Assembly (NCBI GenBank): GCA_934569225.1
Contig: CAKTKC010000005.1
Coordinates: forward strand, 62,001 to 126,000
DNA from: an uncultured Oscillospiraceae bacterium
Lineage (GTDB): Bacteria > Bacillota > Clostridia > Oscillospirales > Oscillospiraceae
DNA: 64,000 nucleotides
Direction: 5' to 3'
Below, in pieces: positions 44,020-52,943 of the stretch; within the stretch, counting starts at the first letter, position 1; the number at the start of each line of letters is the position of its first letter. A program made the position numbers and the translations under genes. The notes under the pieces are model-generated. The model was not told the origin of the DNA. It worked only from the letters and a program-made list of their open reading frames with translations, and did not search any database.

Positions 44020-45591
44020 ATGAAAAAGTTACTGGCCCTGCTGCTGGCTCTGGTAATGGTACTCGGTTTGGCCGCCTGCGGTTCCGGCAATACCACTCCC
44101 ACCGCCGCTGCCGACAACAAACCCGCTGCTACTGCTGCTCCTGCTGAGGAGAAGCCTGTCACCCTGAAGATCTGGTTCCACGGCAGCACCGTCACTCCCG
44201 ACGCTTCCGAGAAGGTCATGGAGTCCGTCAATGCTTATCTGAAGGACAAGATCAACGTCGTCATCGAGCCGATCTGGGGCACCTGGGGCGACTTCGATCA
44301 GGCTACCGTTACCGCCCTGGCCGGCGGCGACAAGGTCGATATGTACTTCACCTGCAACTGGTCCGCTGACGAGTACAACAAGTACGCCAAGGACGGTTAC
44401 TGGGTCAAGCTGGACGACATGCTGGACACCTACGCTCCCGAACTGAAGGCCACCATTCCCCAGGACATCTGGGACTGCGCCAAGACCAACGGCTACGACG
44501 GCATGGGCATTTATGCCGTTCCCGGCCTGAAGGACACCGCTACCCAGAACTGCTGGGATGTCAACGGCACCCTGCTGGCGGAGCTGGGCTACAATGTTGA
44601 CGACGTCTGCAATGCCGGCCTGGACTACTTCTCCGACGAGTTCGCCGAAATGCTGCAGAAGGCCAAGGATCTGAAGGGAAAGGATTTCTACCCCCTGCTG
44701 ATCGAGCCTATCGTCCTTGAGAGAATGGTCACCCACTCCTCCATCGTCACCGGCGACCTGCCCACCGGCGCTGTCCTGTCCTACTACTACGACGCCGAGC
44801 ATCCCTCCAAGGACATCGGCAGCACCATCGTGAACAAGTTCTCCACCGATGAATTTGCCAAGTTCGCCGCGAAGACATACGAGTACGCCCAGAAGGGCTA
44901 CATCTCCCCCAGCTGCCAGTCCACCGCTACCGCCAACGACTACCGCACCGCGACCCAGTCCACCGGCGAGTACCTGTTCGGCACCCAGTCCTACGCCTTC
45001 GGCTGCGAACTGGACTACTCCAACGCCCGTGGTATCGACGTCCGCATGGTTCCCGAGACTGCCGCCTACATGGACTGCACCTCCGGCCAGGGCGCTATGA
45101 TCGCCATTTCCGCTACCTCCGAGAATCCTGAGAAGGCTCTGATGTTCCTGAACCTGCTGAACACCGATCCCGAGCTGATGACCATGATGAACTATGGTAC
45201 CGAGGGCTTCACCTACAACAAGAACAGCGACGGCACCATCACCTTCATCCCCGAGAACCGTGCCAACTACTCCCCCTGGACCAACGGTATGGGCAACGTC
45301 CGTATCCTGCCTCCCACCGACGCACAGGGCGTTGACTTCTGGGATCGCTTCGCCGCTTACTATGACGCGGCTGAGCCTCTGCCTCTGGGCGGCTTCGTCT
45401 TCGATTCTTCTGAGCTGAGCACCGAAATCGCCGCTCTGTCCAACGTCTTTGCTGAGTATGGCTTCAACCTGATGTCCGGTGCTGTCAACCCCGACGATGT
45501 CCTGCCCGAATTCCTGTCCAAGCTGGAAGAGGCTGGCATCAACGAGTTCGTCGGCGCTGCTCAGGAGCAGCTGGCCGCTTACATGGGTTAA
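44020..45591 (+). CDS. LplA-type sugar-binding lipoprotein
   Basis: 523 residues. Lipobox VLGLAAC-G (Cys at about 20), Ala/Pro/Thr linker, family 1 binding fold (VTLKIWFHGSTVTPDASEKVMESVN), and a C-terminal DUF3502-like region (PLGGFVFDSSELSTEIAAL to the end), the usual architecture of LplA/YtcQ. Start ATG 44020 is preceded by GGAGG. It is the transport partner of the permeases 41862-43773, with copy A of the fold-back element between. Codon bias suggests high expression. Confidence 0.92.
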   Translation: MKKLLALLLALVMVLGLAACGSGNTTPTAAADNKPAATAAPAEEKPVTLKIWFHGSTVTPDASEKVMESVNAYLKDKINVVIEPIWGTWGDFDQATVTALAGGDKVDMYFTCNWSADEYNKYAKDGYWVKLDDMLDTYAPELKATIPQDIWDCAKTNGYDGMGIYAVPGLKDTATQNCWDVNGTLLAELGYNVDDVCNAGLDYFSDEFAEMLQKAKDLKGKDFYPLLIEPIVLERMVTHSSIVTGDLPTGAVLSYYYDAEHPSKDIGSTIVNKFSTDEFAKFAAKTYEYAQKGYISPSCQSTATANDYRTATQSTGEYLFGTQSYAFGCELDYSNARGIDVRMVPETAAYMDCTSGQGAMIAISATSENPEKALMFLNLLNTDPELMTMMNYGTEGFTYNKNSDGTITFIPENRANYSPWTNGMGNVRILPPTDAQGVDFWDRFAAYYDAAEPLPLGGFVFDSSELSTEIAALSNVFAEYGFNLMSGAVNPDDVLPEFLSKLEEAGINEFVGAAQEQLAAYMG

Positions 45592-45626
45592 TTCCCCTGT
45601 ACAGGCTGACGAAACAGTAACCTCTT

Positions 45627-45656
45627 GCCCCGCGCCTGAAAAGACGCGGGGCATTT
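45627..45656 (+). terminator. Terminator of the LplA-type gene
   Basis: GCCCCGCG/CGCGGGGC with a 10-base loop, followed by a short T stretch. Confidence 0.75.
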
Positions 45657-45685
45657 CCTGTTTTGTGACAAAAAATCCCATGGCA

Positions 45686-45742
45686 CCTTAATGAATCCTT
45701 AATGGCAATATAGTTGATTTCCGCGGGCAATTTCGGTATAAT
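45686..45742 (+). promoter_or_regulatory. Promoter of the second MacAB-like operon with OmpR-type direct repeat
   Basis: CCTTAATG at 45686-45693 and 45697-45704 (exact, 11-bp period), then TTGATT (45714-45719), 17 bp, TATAAT (45737-45742). The repeat ends nine bases before the -35, the usual position for an OmpR/PhoB-type activator. Confidence 0.65.
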
Positions 45743-45784
45743 ATGATTTACAAAATGAAACATTTACATGTGGAGGACAGAATT

Positions 45785-47146
45785 ATGAAAGTTCGAGCAT
45801 GGCTGGCTCTGGCACTGATCCTGTGCCTGACCGTTTCTCTGGCGGCCTGCGGCAGCAACGATACGGCGGTGTATGTGCAGTCGGTTTCCGATCTGACGGG
45901 ACTGGGCGGCATCGCGGCCGGCGATCGGTTCCCCGGTATGGTCGTTTCCGAAAACGTGACGGAGATCAAGAAGGATTCGGAAAAGACCGTTAAGGAAGTG
46001 CTGGTCAAGGAAGGCGACGACGTCAACAAGGGCGACAAGCTGTTTGAGTACGATACCGATGAGCTGCAGCTGAGTCTGGAAAAGAAGCAGCTGGAGCTGG
46101 AGCAGTTGAACGCATCCATCGAGAATTACCAGCAGCAGATCAAGGAACTGGAAAAGGAGCGGGGCTGGGCGTCTGGCTCTGACAAGTTGCAATACACCAT
46201 CCAGATCCAGACCACCCAGGTGGACATGAAGGAAGCAGAGCTGAACGCCAAGGCGAAGCAAACCGAGGTCACCCAGGCGGAGAATCTGCTGAAAAATTCC
46301 ACCGTGGTGTCGCCCATCAAGGGCCGCATTCAGTCCATCAACGAAAGCGGCACCGACAGAAACGGCAACCCGGCGGCGTACATCACCATTCAGGAGGTCG
46401 GCTCCTACCGCGTCAAGGGGACGATCGGAGAATTGCAGCGGGGCAGCATTATCGAAGGAACCCGTATCAAGATCACCTCCCGGACGGATCCGTCCGCTGC
46501 CTGGACGGGCACGGTCAAGCTGGTGGATTATGAAAACCCCTCTCAGGGGAGCGACACCGACCGGTATTACGGTATGTCGACCGATTCCATGTCCGCGTCC
46601 AGCAAGTACCCGTTCTACGTGGAGCTGGACAGCACCGACGGCCTGATTCTGGGACAGCATGTTTACCTGGAAATGCTGACGGAAGGGGACGGCACGTCCT
46701 CCGGTCTGCCCCTCAGCAGCGCCTTCATCTGCTTTGAAGACGACGGCTCTGCCTACGTGTGGGCGGAGAAGAAGGGCAAGCTGGAAAAACGCAGCATCAC
46801 GCTGGGCGAGCACGATGAGGCGACGGACACCTACGACGTGCTGGACGGCCTGACGCTGGAGGATTACATTGCCTTCCCCGATGAGCAGCTGTGCCACAAC
46901 GGCGCACCGACCACCCATGAAATGACGGCGTCGGAGAATGCGGACATGCCCATGGACAACATGGGCGAGGGCGGCATGGATATGCCCATGGAGGATATGC
47001 CCATGGAGGACATGCCCATGGAGGACATGCCCGATGAGGGCATGGATATGATGCCCGAGGAAAGCATCTCCGGGGAAACCGGGGAGATGCCCGGTGAGGA
47101 TACGGCGGCAGCCGAGACCGTGTCCACGGAAGGCGGGGTGGGCTAA
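45785..47146 (+). CDS. MacA/HlyD-like adaptor lipoprotein with Met-rich tail
   Basis: 453 residues. Lipobox TVSLAAC-G (Cys at about 20) instead of a membrane helix. Lipoyl half sites are VKEGDDVNKGDKLFEYD and NSTVVSPIKGRIQSINESG, separated by a coiled-coil hairpin (about residues 95-180). A barrel domain follows. The last 75 residues are acidic and Met-rich, with MPMED repeated three times. Start ATG 45785 has GGAGG eight bases before; the open frame upstream runs over the -10. First gene of the operon adaptor, ATPase, adaptor, permease. Confidence 0.9.
   Translation: MKVRAWLALALILCLTVSLAACGSNDTAVYVQSVSDLTGLGGIAAGDRFPGMVVSENVTEIKKDSEKTVKEVLVKEGDDVNKGDKLFEYDTDELQLSLEKKQLELEQLNASIENYQQQIKELEKERGWASGSDKLQYTIQIQTTQVDMKEAELNAKAKQTEVTQAENLLKNSTVVSPIKGRIQSINESGTDRNGNPAAYITIQEVGSYRVKGTIGELQRGSIIEGTRIKITSRTDPSAAWTGTVKLVDYENPSQGSDTDRYYGMSTDSMSASSKYPFYVELDSTDGLILGQHVYLEMLTEGDGTSSGLPLSSAFICFEDDGSAYVWAEKKGKLEKRSITLGEHDEATDTYDVLDGLTLEDYIAFPDEQLCHNGAPTTHEMTASENADMPMDNMGEGGMDMPMEDMPMEDMPMEDMPDEGMDMMPEESISGETGEMPGEDTAAAETVSTEGGVG
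46982..47026 (+). repeat. Three 15-bp tandem repeats in the adaptor gene
   Basis: ATGCCCATGGAGGAT is repeated three times (last two end in C), encoding MPMED units; a partial fourth follows. Expected to vary in copy number. Confidence 0.9.
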
Positions 47147-47860
47147 GTGGCCATCCTGAAACTGACGGACATCTGCAAGGACTATGTCCAGGGCAAGGAG
47201 CCTGTCCGGGTGCTGAAAAATGTCAATCTGACCATGGAGCGGGGCGATTACCTCGCCATCATGGGGCCTTCCGGTTCCGGCAAGACCACCCTGATGAACA
47301 TTATCGGCTGTCTGGACGTTCCCACTTCCGGCACCTATGAGCTGGACGGCCAGAATTTGAAGGACATGGGTGACGATGAACTGGCGGACATTCGGAATAA
47401 GCACCTGGGCTTCGTGTTCCAGAGCTTTTACCTGATGCCCAAGCTCACCGCGCTGGACAACGTGGCGCTGCCCCTGCTGTACGCCGGGGTGAGCCTGAAG
47501 GAGCGGCGGGAGCGGGCGGCGGAGGCGCTGAAGGCCGTGGGACTGGAAGAACGGATGGACTTTTTCCCCAACCAGCTGTCCGGCGGACAGTGCCAGCGTG
47601 TTGCCATCGCCCGGGCGATGGTGGGAAAGCCGGATCTGCTGCTGGCGGACGAGCCGACCGGCGCGTTGGACACCAAGGCGGGCAACCAGATCATGGATAT
47701 TTTCCGGCGGCTCAGTGACGAGGGAATGACCATCCTCATGATCACCCACGAGCTTGCCATTGCCCAGTGCGCAGACAAGATTTACCACATTCTGGACGGG
47801 CAGCTCCGTACTTACGACGAGCAGCAGGAGGGAGGTGCCGGAAATGAAGAAGCAGAATAA
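47147..47860 (+). CDS. MacB-type ABC transporter ATP-binding protein
   Basis: 237 residues from GTG 47147, directly after the adaptor stop, with GGGGTGG as ribosome site. Walker A GPSGSGKTT, Q-loop FVFQSFYLMPKL, signature LSGGQCQRVAIA (Cys in the sixth position, where Gln is common), Walker [14 protein letters not shown]-loop ITHELAIA. The gene overlaps the next one by 17 bases. Powers the MacAB-like exporter of this operon. Confidence 0.92.
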   Translation: MAILKLTDICKDYVQGKEPVRVLKNVNLTMERGDYLAIMGPSGSGKTTLMNIIGCLDVPTSGTYELDGQNLKDMGDDELADIRNKHLGFVFQSFYLMPKLTALDNVALPLLYAGVSLKERRERAAEALKAVGLEERMDFFPNQLSGGQCQRVAIARAMVGKPDLLLADEPTGALDTKAGNQIMDIFRRLSDEGMTILMITHELAIAQCADKIYHILDGQLRTYDEQQEGGAGNEEAE

Positions 47861-49640
47861 GAAGAAAACCATCATTACGGTGACCGCAGTGGTTCTGGTG
47901 GTGGTCATCGGCCTTGGCGTGTGGTTCGGCGTGAGCCGGGGCAGGTCGGAGCCGGTGAAGGTGTTTGCTTTCAACTACGTCGGCATGACGGAATATTGGG
48001 GCGACTCTCAGGAGAGCTACGGCCCCGTTTCCACGGATAAAATCCAGACCGTGTTTCTTTCCTCCACCCAGACGGTGACGGAAATGAAGGTCGCCCAGGG
48101 AGACATGGTGAAAAAGGGCGACGTGCTGATGACCTTTGACACCACCCTGTCCGACCTCCAGCTGGAACGCAAGCGGCTGGAGGTGGAAAAGCTGAAGCTG
48201 GACTTGGAAACTGCCCAGAAGAAGCTGAAGGACATTCGGAACATGAAGCCCATGTCCATTGTAACGCCCGACGATTCCGATGACAGCGAAGACGACGATT
48301 CGGGTAAGGGCGTCAAGCTGTCGGGCAGCTATCAGCTCTCCACCAACTCCGACTACGACGGCAGCATGGCGGAAAAGGCGCTGATCTGCTGGCTCAACAC
48401 CGCAGCCGCCGTGGACAACGGCATTCTGGAAGCGGCGCGGCAGAAGGCGGAGGAGTACCAGAATAAAAATTACGTACCCGACCCCACGGAGGAACCTACC
48501 GTGGAAACAACGGAAGAAACGACGGAGACTACGACAGAAACTACGGAAAGTCCGTCAGAGAAGCCATCGGAAAATCCAAATCCGCCGGAGAATCCCGGGG
48601 AAGGTTCCTCCGGCGAGAATCCCGGGGGCGAGGACGGCGAAAACTCCAGCGCCTCGGCGGCTGAAAACCCCGGTGAAAAGCCTACGATTACCGTGAGCGA
48701 TTACTACATGGTCTTCAAGGTCACCGAGGGCAACATGTCTTTGGGCAACCGGCTGACCTGGCAGGGGTTGCATATCTACCGGCAGGGCGGCGGCTTCGTG
48801 TTCAAGTTCTTTGACGCCTCGGCGGTTCCCGACCATTCCATCATAACGGACGACCCGGACAGCACCGATCCCACCGACCCGGATATGCCTGACCCCGGCA
48901 GCGGCTATACCGCCGCGCAGCTGGCGCAGATGCGCTCCGAGCAGGAAAAGAAGATCAAGGAGCTGGGCTTCAAGATCAAGGTAGCCGAAGCGGATTACAA
49001 GATCAAGCAGGCCGAAATGAGCGACGGCAATATCTATGCCGACTTTGACGGCAAGGTGGTCTCCGTCCTGACCGAAGACGAGGCCAGAACCAATAACCAG
49101 CCCGTCCTCAAGGTCTCCGGCGGCGGCGGATTCTATATCCAGGGCAGCGTCAGCGAGCTGGACAAGGATAAGCTGCAAATCGGGCAGGAGGTCACGGTCA
49201 ACGACTGGAACACCGGCATGACCTATCCCGGCAAGATCGTATCCATGGGAGATTTCCCCAGCGACAACGACAGCTATTACGGCTCGGGCAACCCCAACGT
49301 GTCCTACTATCCCTTCACGGTCTTCGTGGACGAAACTGCGGATTTGCAGGCGGGAATGTACGCCAATATCCAGTATTCCTCCGCGGAAAGCGAGAACGGC
49401 ATTTATCTGGAGAATCCCTTCATCCGTACCGAGAACGGACAGTCCTACGTCTACGTCCAGGGCGCCGGTGGCAAGCTGGAGAAGCGGTTCGTGACCACGG
49501 GCAAGGCGCTGTGGGGCAGCTATACCGAAATTCGCAGCGGCCTGACCGCAGACGACCTCATTGCATTCCCCTACGGCAAGAACCTGAAGGTGGGCGCGCC
49601 CACGGTGGAAAGCGACCCGAGCAGTCTGTACAGCTACTAA
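47844..49640 (+). CDS. MacA/HlyD-like adaptor with large insertion in the coiled-coil hairpin
   Basis: 598 residues, longer than usual. One membrane segment (about 8-28). The first lipoyl half site MKVAQGDMVKKGDVLMTFD and a helix (LQLERKRLEVEKLKLDLETAQKK) are followed by about 220 extra residues: a small globular part, a Thr/Glu/Pro/Gly-rich linker (residues about 215-280) and a beta-rich part. Then the returning helix (AQMRSEQEKKIKELGFKIKVAEADYKIKQAEM), second lipoyl half and barrel appear. ATG 47844 has GGGAGGTG before it. The insertion would sit at the hairpin tip, which in Gram-negatives meets TolC; here it may touch the wall. Confidence 0.88.
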   Translation: MKKQNKKKTIITVTAVVLVVVIGLGVWFGVSRGRSEPVKVFAFNYVGMTEYWGDSQESYGPVSTDKIQTVFLSSTQTVTEMKVAQGDMVKKGDVLMTFDTTLSDLQLERKRLEVEKLKLDLETAQKKLKDIRNMKPMSIVTPDDSDDSEDDDSGKGVKLSGSYQLSTNSDYDGSMAEKALICWLNTAAAVDNGILEAARQKAEEYQNKNYVPDPTEEPTVETTEETTETTTETTESPSEKPSENPNPPENPGEGSSGENPGGEDGENSSASAAENPGEKPTITVSDYYMVFKVTEGNMSLGNRLTWQGLHIYRQGGGFVFKFFDASAVPDHSIITDDPDSTDPTDPDMPDPGSGYTAAQLAQMRSEQEKKIKELGFKIKVAEADYKIKQAEMSDGNIYADFDGKVVSVLTEDEARTNNQPVLKVSGGGGFYIQGSVSELDKDKLQIGQEVTVNDWNTGMTYPGKIVSMGDFPSDNDSYYGSGNPNVSYYPFTVFVDETADLQAGMYANIQYSSAESENGIYLENPFIRTENGQSYVYVQGAGGKLEKRFVTTGKALWGSYTEIRSGLTADDLIAFPYGKNLKVGAPTVESDPSSLYSY

Positions 49641-49658
49641 GAAAGGGGGGCAAAGTTT

Positions 49659-50915
49659 ATGATCGAAAATATCCGGCTTGCCTTCCAGGGAATCTGGGGA
49701 CACAAGATGCGAAGCGTGCTGACCATGCTGGGCATTATCATCGGCATCGCGGCCATTATCACCATTGTTTCCACCATCCGGGGAACCAATGAGCAGATCA
49801 AGGAAAACCTCATCGGCGCGGGCAACAACGTGGTTACCGTCCGGCTGAATCAGGCGGGGTATTCCTATGACATGGGCTGGAATGCCATCCCCGAGGGCGT
49901 GCGGGTCATCACCGAGGAGACCCGGCAGGAGCTGGAAGAACTTTCCGGCGTGGAGGAAGTATCGCTGTACAACTCCCGGAACAATTCCAATTTCGTGTAC
50001 TACCAGAACACAAGCTTCAACGGCGAGACCTACGGCATTGATGCGCACTATCTTCCGGTGTACGGCTATCAGATCAAGTCCGGCAGAGGCTTCACCCAGG
50101 CGGATTACGACAATTTCCGCAAGGTGGCGCTGGTGGACGCCAACACGGTCTCCACCCTGTTCGGCGGGGAAGACCCCGTGGGCAAGTCGCTGGAGGTCAA
50201 GGGCGACGTGTTCACCGTGGTGGGGGTGGTTGCCCTGTCCAAGGAGTTCACCCCCACCATTGAGACATTGCAGGACTACTACCTCTATGCGGACACCTCC
50301 TCCGGCTGTCTGTACATCCCCAGCACGGTCTGGCCGACGGCGTTCCAGTTTGACGAACCTCAGAACGTGGCCATCAAGGTAAAGGACACCGACACCATGG
50401 CCAAGGCGGGTAAGGAAGCGGCCGACCTGCTGACGCAGAAGCAGATCGTGGATTCGGAAAATTCCGACTTCGACTACCGCAGTCAGGACATGCTGGAACA
50501 GGCGCAGCAGCTGCAGAAGATGTCCCAGTCCACCAACACCCAGCTGATCTGGATCGCCAGCATCTCCCTGCTGGTAGGCGGCATCGGCGTTATGAACATC
50601 ATGCTGGTGTCCGTGACGGAGCGGACGGCTGAGATCGGCCTGAAAAAGGCCATCGGCGCGAGAAAGAAGCGCATCCTGCTCCAGTTCCTGACGGAGTCGG
50701 CGGTGCTGACCAGTCTGGGCGGCATCATCGGCGTCATCAGCGGCATCATTCTGGCGGAGCTGATCTCCAACATGATGCAGATTCCGGTGTCCATCAGTGC
50801 GCCGGCCATCATCGTGGCGGTGGTGTTCTCCACCTTCATCGGCGTGGTATTCGGTATGCTCCCGGCCTACAAGGCGGCAAACCTGAACCCCATCGAGGCA
50901 CTGCGCAGAGACTAA
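49659..50915 (+). CDS. MacB-like ABC transporter permease
   Basis: 418 residues. First membrane segment VLTMLGIIIGIAAIITIVS, extracellular MacB_PCD domain (about 45-285), then FtsX domain with GGIGVMNIMLVSVTERTAEIGLKKAIGA and ending LPAYKAANLNPIEALRRD. It closes the second MacAB-like operon. It is similar to the permease at 860-2050 but the PCD domains differ, so the two systems probably carry different substrates. Confidence 0.93.
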   Translation: MIENIRLAFQGIWGHKMRSVLTMLGIIIGIAAIITIVSTIRGTNEQIKENLIGAGNNVVTVRLNQAGYSYDMGWNAIPEGVRVITEETRQELEELSGVEEVSLYNSRNNSNFVYYQNTSFNGETYGIDAHYLPVYGYQIKSGRGFTQADYDNFRKVALVDANTVSTLFGGEDPVGKSLEVKGDVFTVVGVVALSKEFTPTIETLQDYYLYADTSSGCLYIPSTVWPTAFQFDEPQNVAIKVKDTDTMAKAGKEAADLLTQKQIVDSENSDFDYRSQDMLEQAQQLQKMSQSTNTQLIWIASISLLVGGIGVMNIMLVSVTERTAEIGLKKAIGARKKRILLQFLTESAVLTSLGGIIGVISGIILAELISNMMQIPVSISAPAIIVAVVFSTFIGVVFGMLPAYKAANLNPIEALRRD

Positions 50916-50921
50916 AAGTGA

Positions 50922-50957
50922 ACGCCGCCGGTTTCCGGGAACGGAAACCGGCGGCGT
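50922..50957. terminator. 16-bp stem hairpin between convergent genes
   Basis: ACGCCGCCGGTTTCCG and its complement with a GGAA loop. No clear T-run follows on either strand. Confidence 0.7.
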
Positions 50958-50988
50958 AATGCTGCTTTGAAGCTATGTGGCAGGTCGC

Positions 50989-51315
50989 TTAACTGCGAAT
51001 AAAGCCATGATCTGCCTCCGGTACATCATCTGAAAGAAAGCGAAGAACCTTCATGTGCAAATCATACTTGTCCCGAAGTGCAATGATTGTTTGCATCATT
51101 GGGGTATGGTGGTGTTCGTCAATAGCGGCCTGACTTTCCCAACTGTCAATCAACAGGACTGTTTCAGGATCCTCCGCAGGATAGAAATACGCATATTGGA
51201 GATTCCCTTTTTCGCTTCGAATGGCAGCTACAGTGCCGGTTGCCATCATTTCTTCCGCAAATTTCCGGGCGGAACCGTTCGTCCCTGAATAGTATATGTT
51301 AACCGTTATGCTCAT
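50989..51315 (-). CDS. ABM-domain (quinol monooxygenase-like) protein
   Basis: 108 residues from ATG 51315, preceded by GAGGTACAAT. The antibiotic biosynthesis monooxygenase fold is indicated by MSITVNIYYSGTNGSARKFAEEM, GNLQYAYFYPAEDPETVLLIDSWESQAAIDEHHHTPMM in separate blocks and the final strand. YgiN-type members act on quinols or other small aromatics, usually as dimers; many only bind ligand. Single gene, convergent with the MacAB-like operon. A longer upstream frame has no ribosome site. Confidence 0.85.
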   Translation of the reverse strand: MSITVNIYYSGTNGSARKFAEEMMATGTVAAIRSEKGNLQYAYFYPAEDPETVLLIDSWESQAAIDEHHHTPMMQTIIALRDKYDLHMKVLRFLSDDVPEADHGFIRS

Positions 51316-51366
51316 ATTGTACCTCGAAAAATCCCAATTTGTACTTATGTGTTCCATTTTCAACGT

Positions 51367-52701
51367 CTATGCCGCGCCCAGGTATTCTTCCAGACACAGT
51401 CCGGAGTCCTTCATGTCCATAGAAATTTCCTTACCCACATACCGGAAGTGCCACGGCTCGTTGGTGATGCCGGTGATCTCCGCTTTTTCCTCGGTGTAGC
51501 GGAGGATGAAGCCGTATTCCCAGCAGTGCTCTGCCAGCCAGGCGTTGGCTTCCTCTCCCGAGATGTCCACGGCCAGCCCCATCTGATGCTCACTGGTGCC
51601 GGGGAGGGCCACGGTTTCCAGCGCCTTTTTCCGGGCTTCATCGAAGTCCAGGTCAAATTCCTTCATGTGTTCCTGCGTCCGCTTTTCCAGAATGTCCGTC
51701 TGCTCCTGCATGGTGCGGTAGCCGCAGTTGAAAATGTACTCGATTCCCGCGTCTGCGCAATCGGAGAGCATCTGCACCAGCGGCTCGTAGCAACGCTGGT
51801 CCACCCGGTGCCAGTCCACCACGATCACGGGGTTGGCGGTATAGTAGTCCGGGATCGGATGGGTGGCATTGACGAGAATGACCTCCATGCCTTTGGGGGT
51901 AAAAAAGTGGGTCTCCCCGTCGATCTCCGTGGGGCCGACGGCGGCGGAGCCATCCTCCAGGAAATAGTAGCTGTACTCGCCCTCCTGATACCAGCCGATG
52001 GTGGCCGCGCCGTCTTCGCCGAAATAATACCGCTTTCCGCCGATCTCCTGCCAGGCCGTCGCCATGGTGCCGTCGGCCTGATAGTAGCGCGTTCCGTCCT
52101 CAGAGGTGAGCCAGCCGGTGAGCATGACGCCTTCCTCAGAAAAGTGGTAGCGGCTTTCGCCAATATATGCGTCTCCGGTCAGGGGCTGACCGCCTTCGTC
52201 CAGGTAGTAAATGTCCCCGCCGATGTTTGTGAAGCCGGTCTGCATTTTGCCGTCGTCGCCAAAATAGTACCGCTTTCCGTCGATCTCCTGCCAGCCTGTG
52301 GCGAGAACGCCGTCGGGGAGGTAACAGGGCGCGCCGTCCAGCTGCTGCCAGCCGGTGAGCATCCCGCCGTCATCGTCAAAGCAGTAGGTTTTTCCGCCGA
52401 TGGTCTGCCAGCCGGTCAGCATGACGCCGTCGCTCCCAAAGTACCGGGTAACGCCGTCCTGTTCCAGCCAGCCGGTGGCGGGAATGCCGCCCTCCAGGAA
52501 AAAGTACCGCTGCCCGTCTATGTCCAGCCAGCCGGTGACGGGTCTGGCGTGAAAGTCCCGGTAAGAGCGCACGCCGTCCTTTTCCGCCCAGCCGCTGCGA
52601 TCGACCTTGGCATCGTATATCAGCCATCCGGCGCAGGCCGAAAAGGCGAGCAGCTGGAAAATCAGCACAACCGCCAAAATGCGGCTGGTTTTTGTTTTCA
52701 T
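51367..52701 (-). CDS. M15 D,D-carboxypeptidase (VanY-like) with cell-wall-binding repeats
   Basis: 444 residues. N-terminal membrane segment (about 8-28), then some ten CW-binding repeats of about 20 residues (TGWLDIDGQRYFFLEGG, TGWQTIGGKTYCFDDDG and so on) to residue 270, and a C-terminal M15 peptidase: zinc and catalytic motifs GTSEHQMGLAVDI and EPWHFRYVG. It trims the terminal D-Ala of wall stem peptides. Start ATG 52701 has GGAGG before it. The repeats bind choline or other wall polymer units in related bacteria. The antisense strand is open by codon bias only. Confidence 0.93.
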   Translation of the reverse strand: MKTKTSRILAVVLIFQLLAFSACAGWLIYDAKVDRSGWAEKDGVRSYRDFHARPVTGWLDIDGQRYFFLEGGIPATGWLEQDGVTRYFGSDGVMLTGWQTIGGKTYCFDDDGGMLTGWQQLDGAPCYLPDGVLATGWQEIDGKRYYFGDDGKMQTGFTNIGGDIYYLDEGGQPLTGDAYIGESRYHFSEEGVMLTGWLTSEDGTRYYQADGTMATAWQEIGGKRYYFGEDGAATIGWYQEGEYSYYFLEDGSAAVGPTEIDGETHFFTPKGMEVILVNATHPIPDYYTANPVIVVDWHRVDQRCYEPLVQMLSDCADAGIEYIFNCGYRTMQEQTDILEKRTQEHMKEFDLDFDEARKKALETVALPGTSEHQMGLAVDISGEEANAWLAEHCWEYGFILRYTEEKAEITGITNEPWHFRYVGKEISMDMKDSGLCLEEYLGAA

Positions 52702-52771
52702 AGTGCTTCCTCCGCGAAAAGTAACCGAAGGGGAATGCGCGCCTTTTCGGCGGAATTCCCCCGTATAACCC

Positions 52772-52800
52772 AGTATATCATCGGATGTGGAAAAATGCAA
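52772..52800 (-). promoter_or_regulatory. Promoter of the M15 peptidase gene
   Basis: On the minus strand TTGCAT (52800-52795), 17 bp, TATACT (52777-52772). Confidence 0.75.
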
Positions 52801-52852
52801 CCCGCTTAAGAGAACCTTCATAATCTTCCAGCCACATTTCAGCCTGTAAGTG

Positions 52853-52881
52853 TTGCATTTTCGGGGGAAATATGGTATTAT
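52853..52881 (+). promoter_or_regulatory. Promoter of the second repeat-protein gene
   Basis: TTGCAT (52853-52858), 17 bp, TATTAT (52876-52881). It is divergent from the peptidase promoter; upstream is a degenerate repeat CTTAAG-N5-CTTCAT (52805-52821). Confidence 0.65.
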
Positions 52882-52943
52882 CAATTGTAATTTGAAGATA
52901 TGGGGCCGCTTTGGTCGCAGACCCCGAACAGGAGGTAAGAAGC

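Noticed and set aside
51960..52600. Regular repeats that could suggest CRISPR
   Set aside because: They are in frame, degenerate and encode wall-binding units; there are no spacers.
51349..52809. 486-codon open frame opposite the M15 peptidase gene
   Set aside because: Antisense of the wall-binding repeats; repeats make the complement look periodic but the minus strand has promoter, ribosome site, signal and catalytic motifs.
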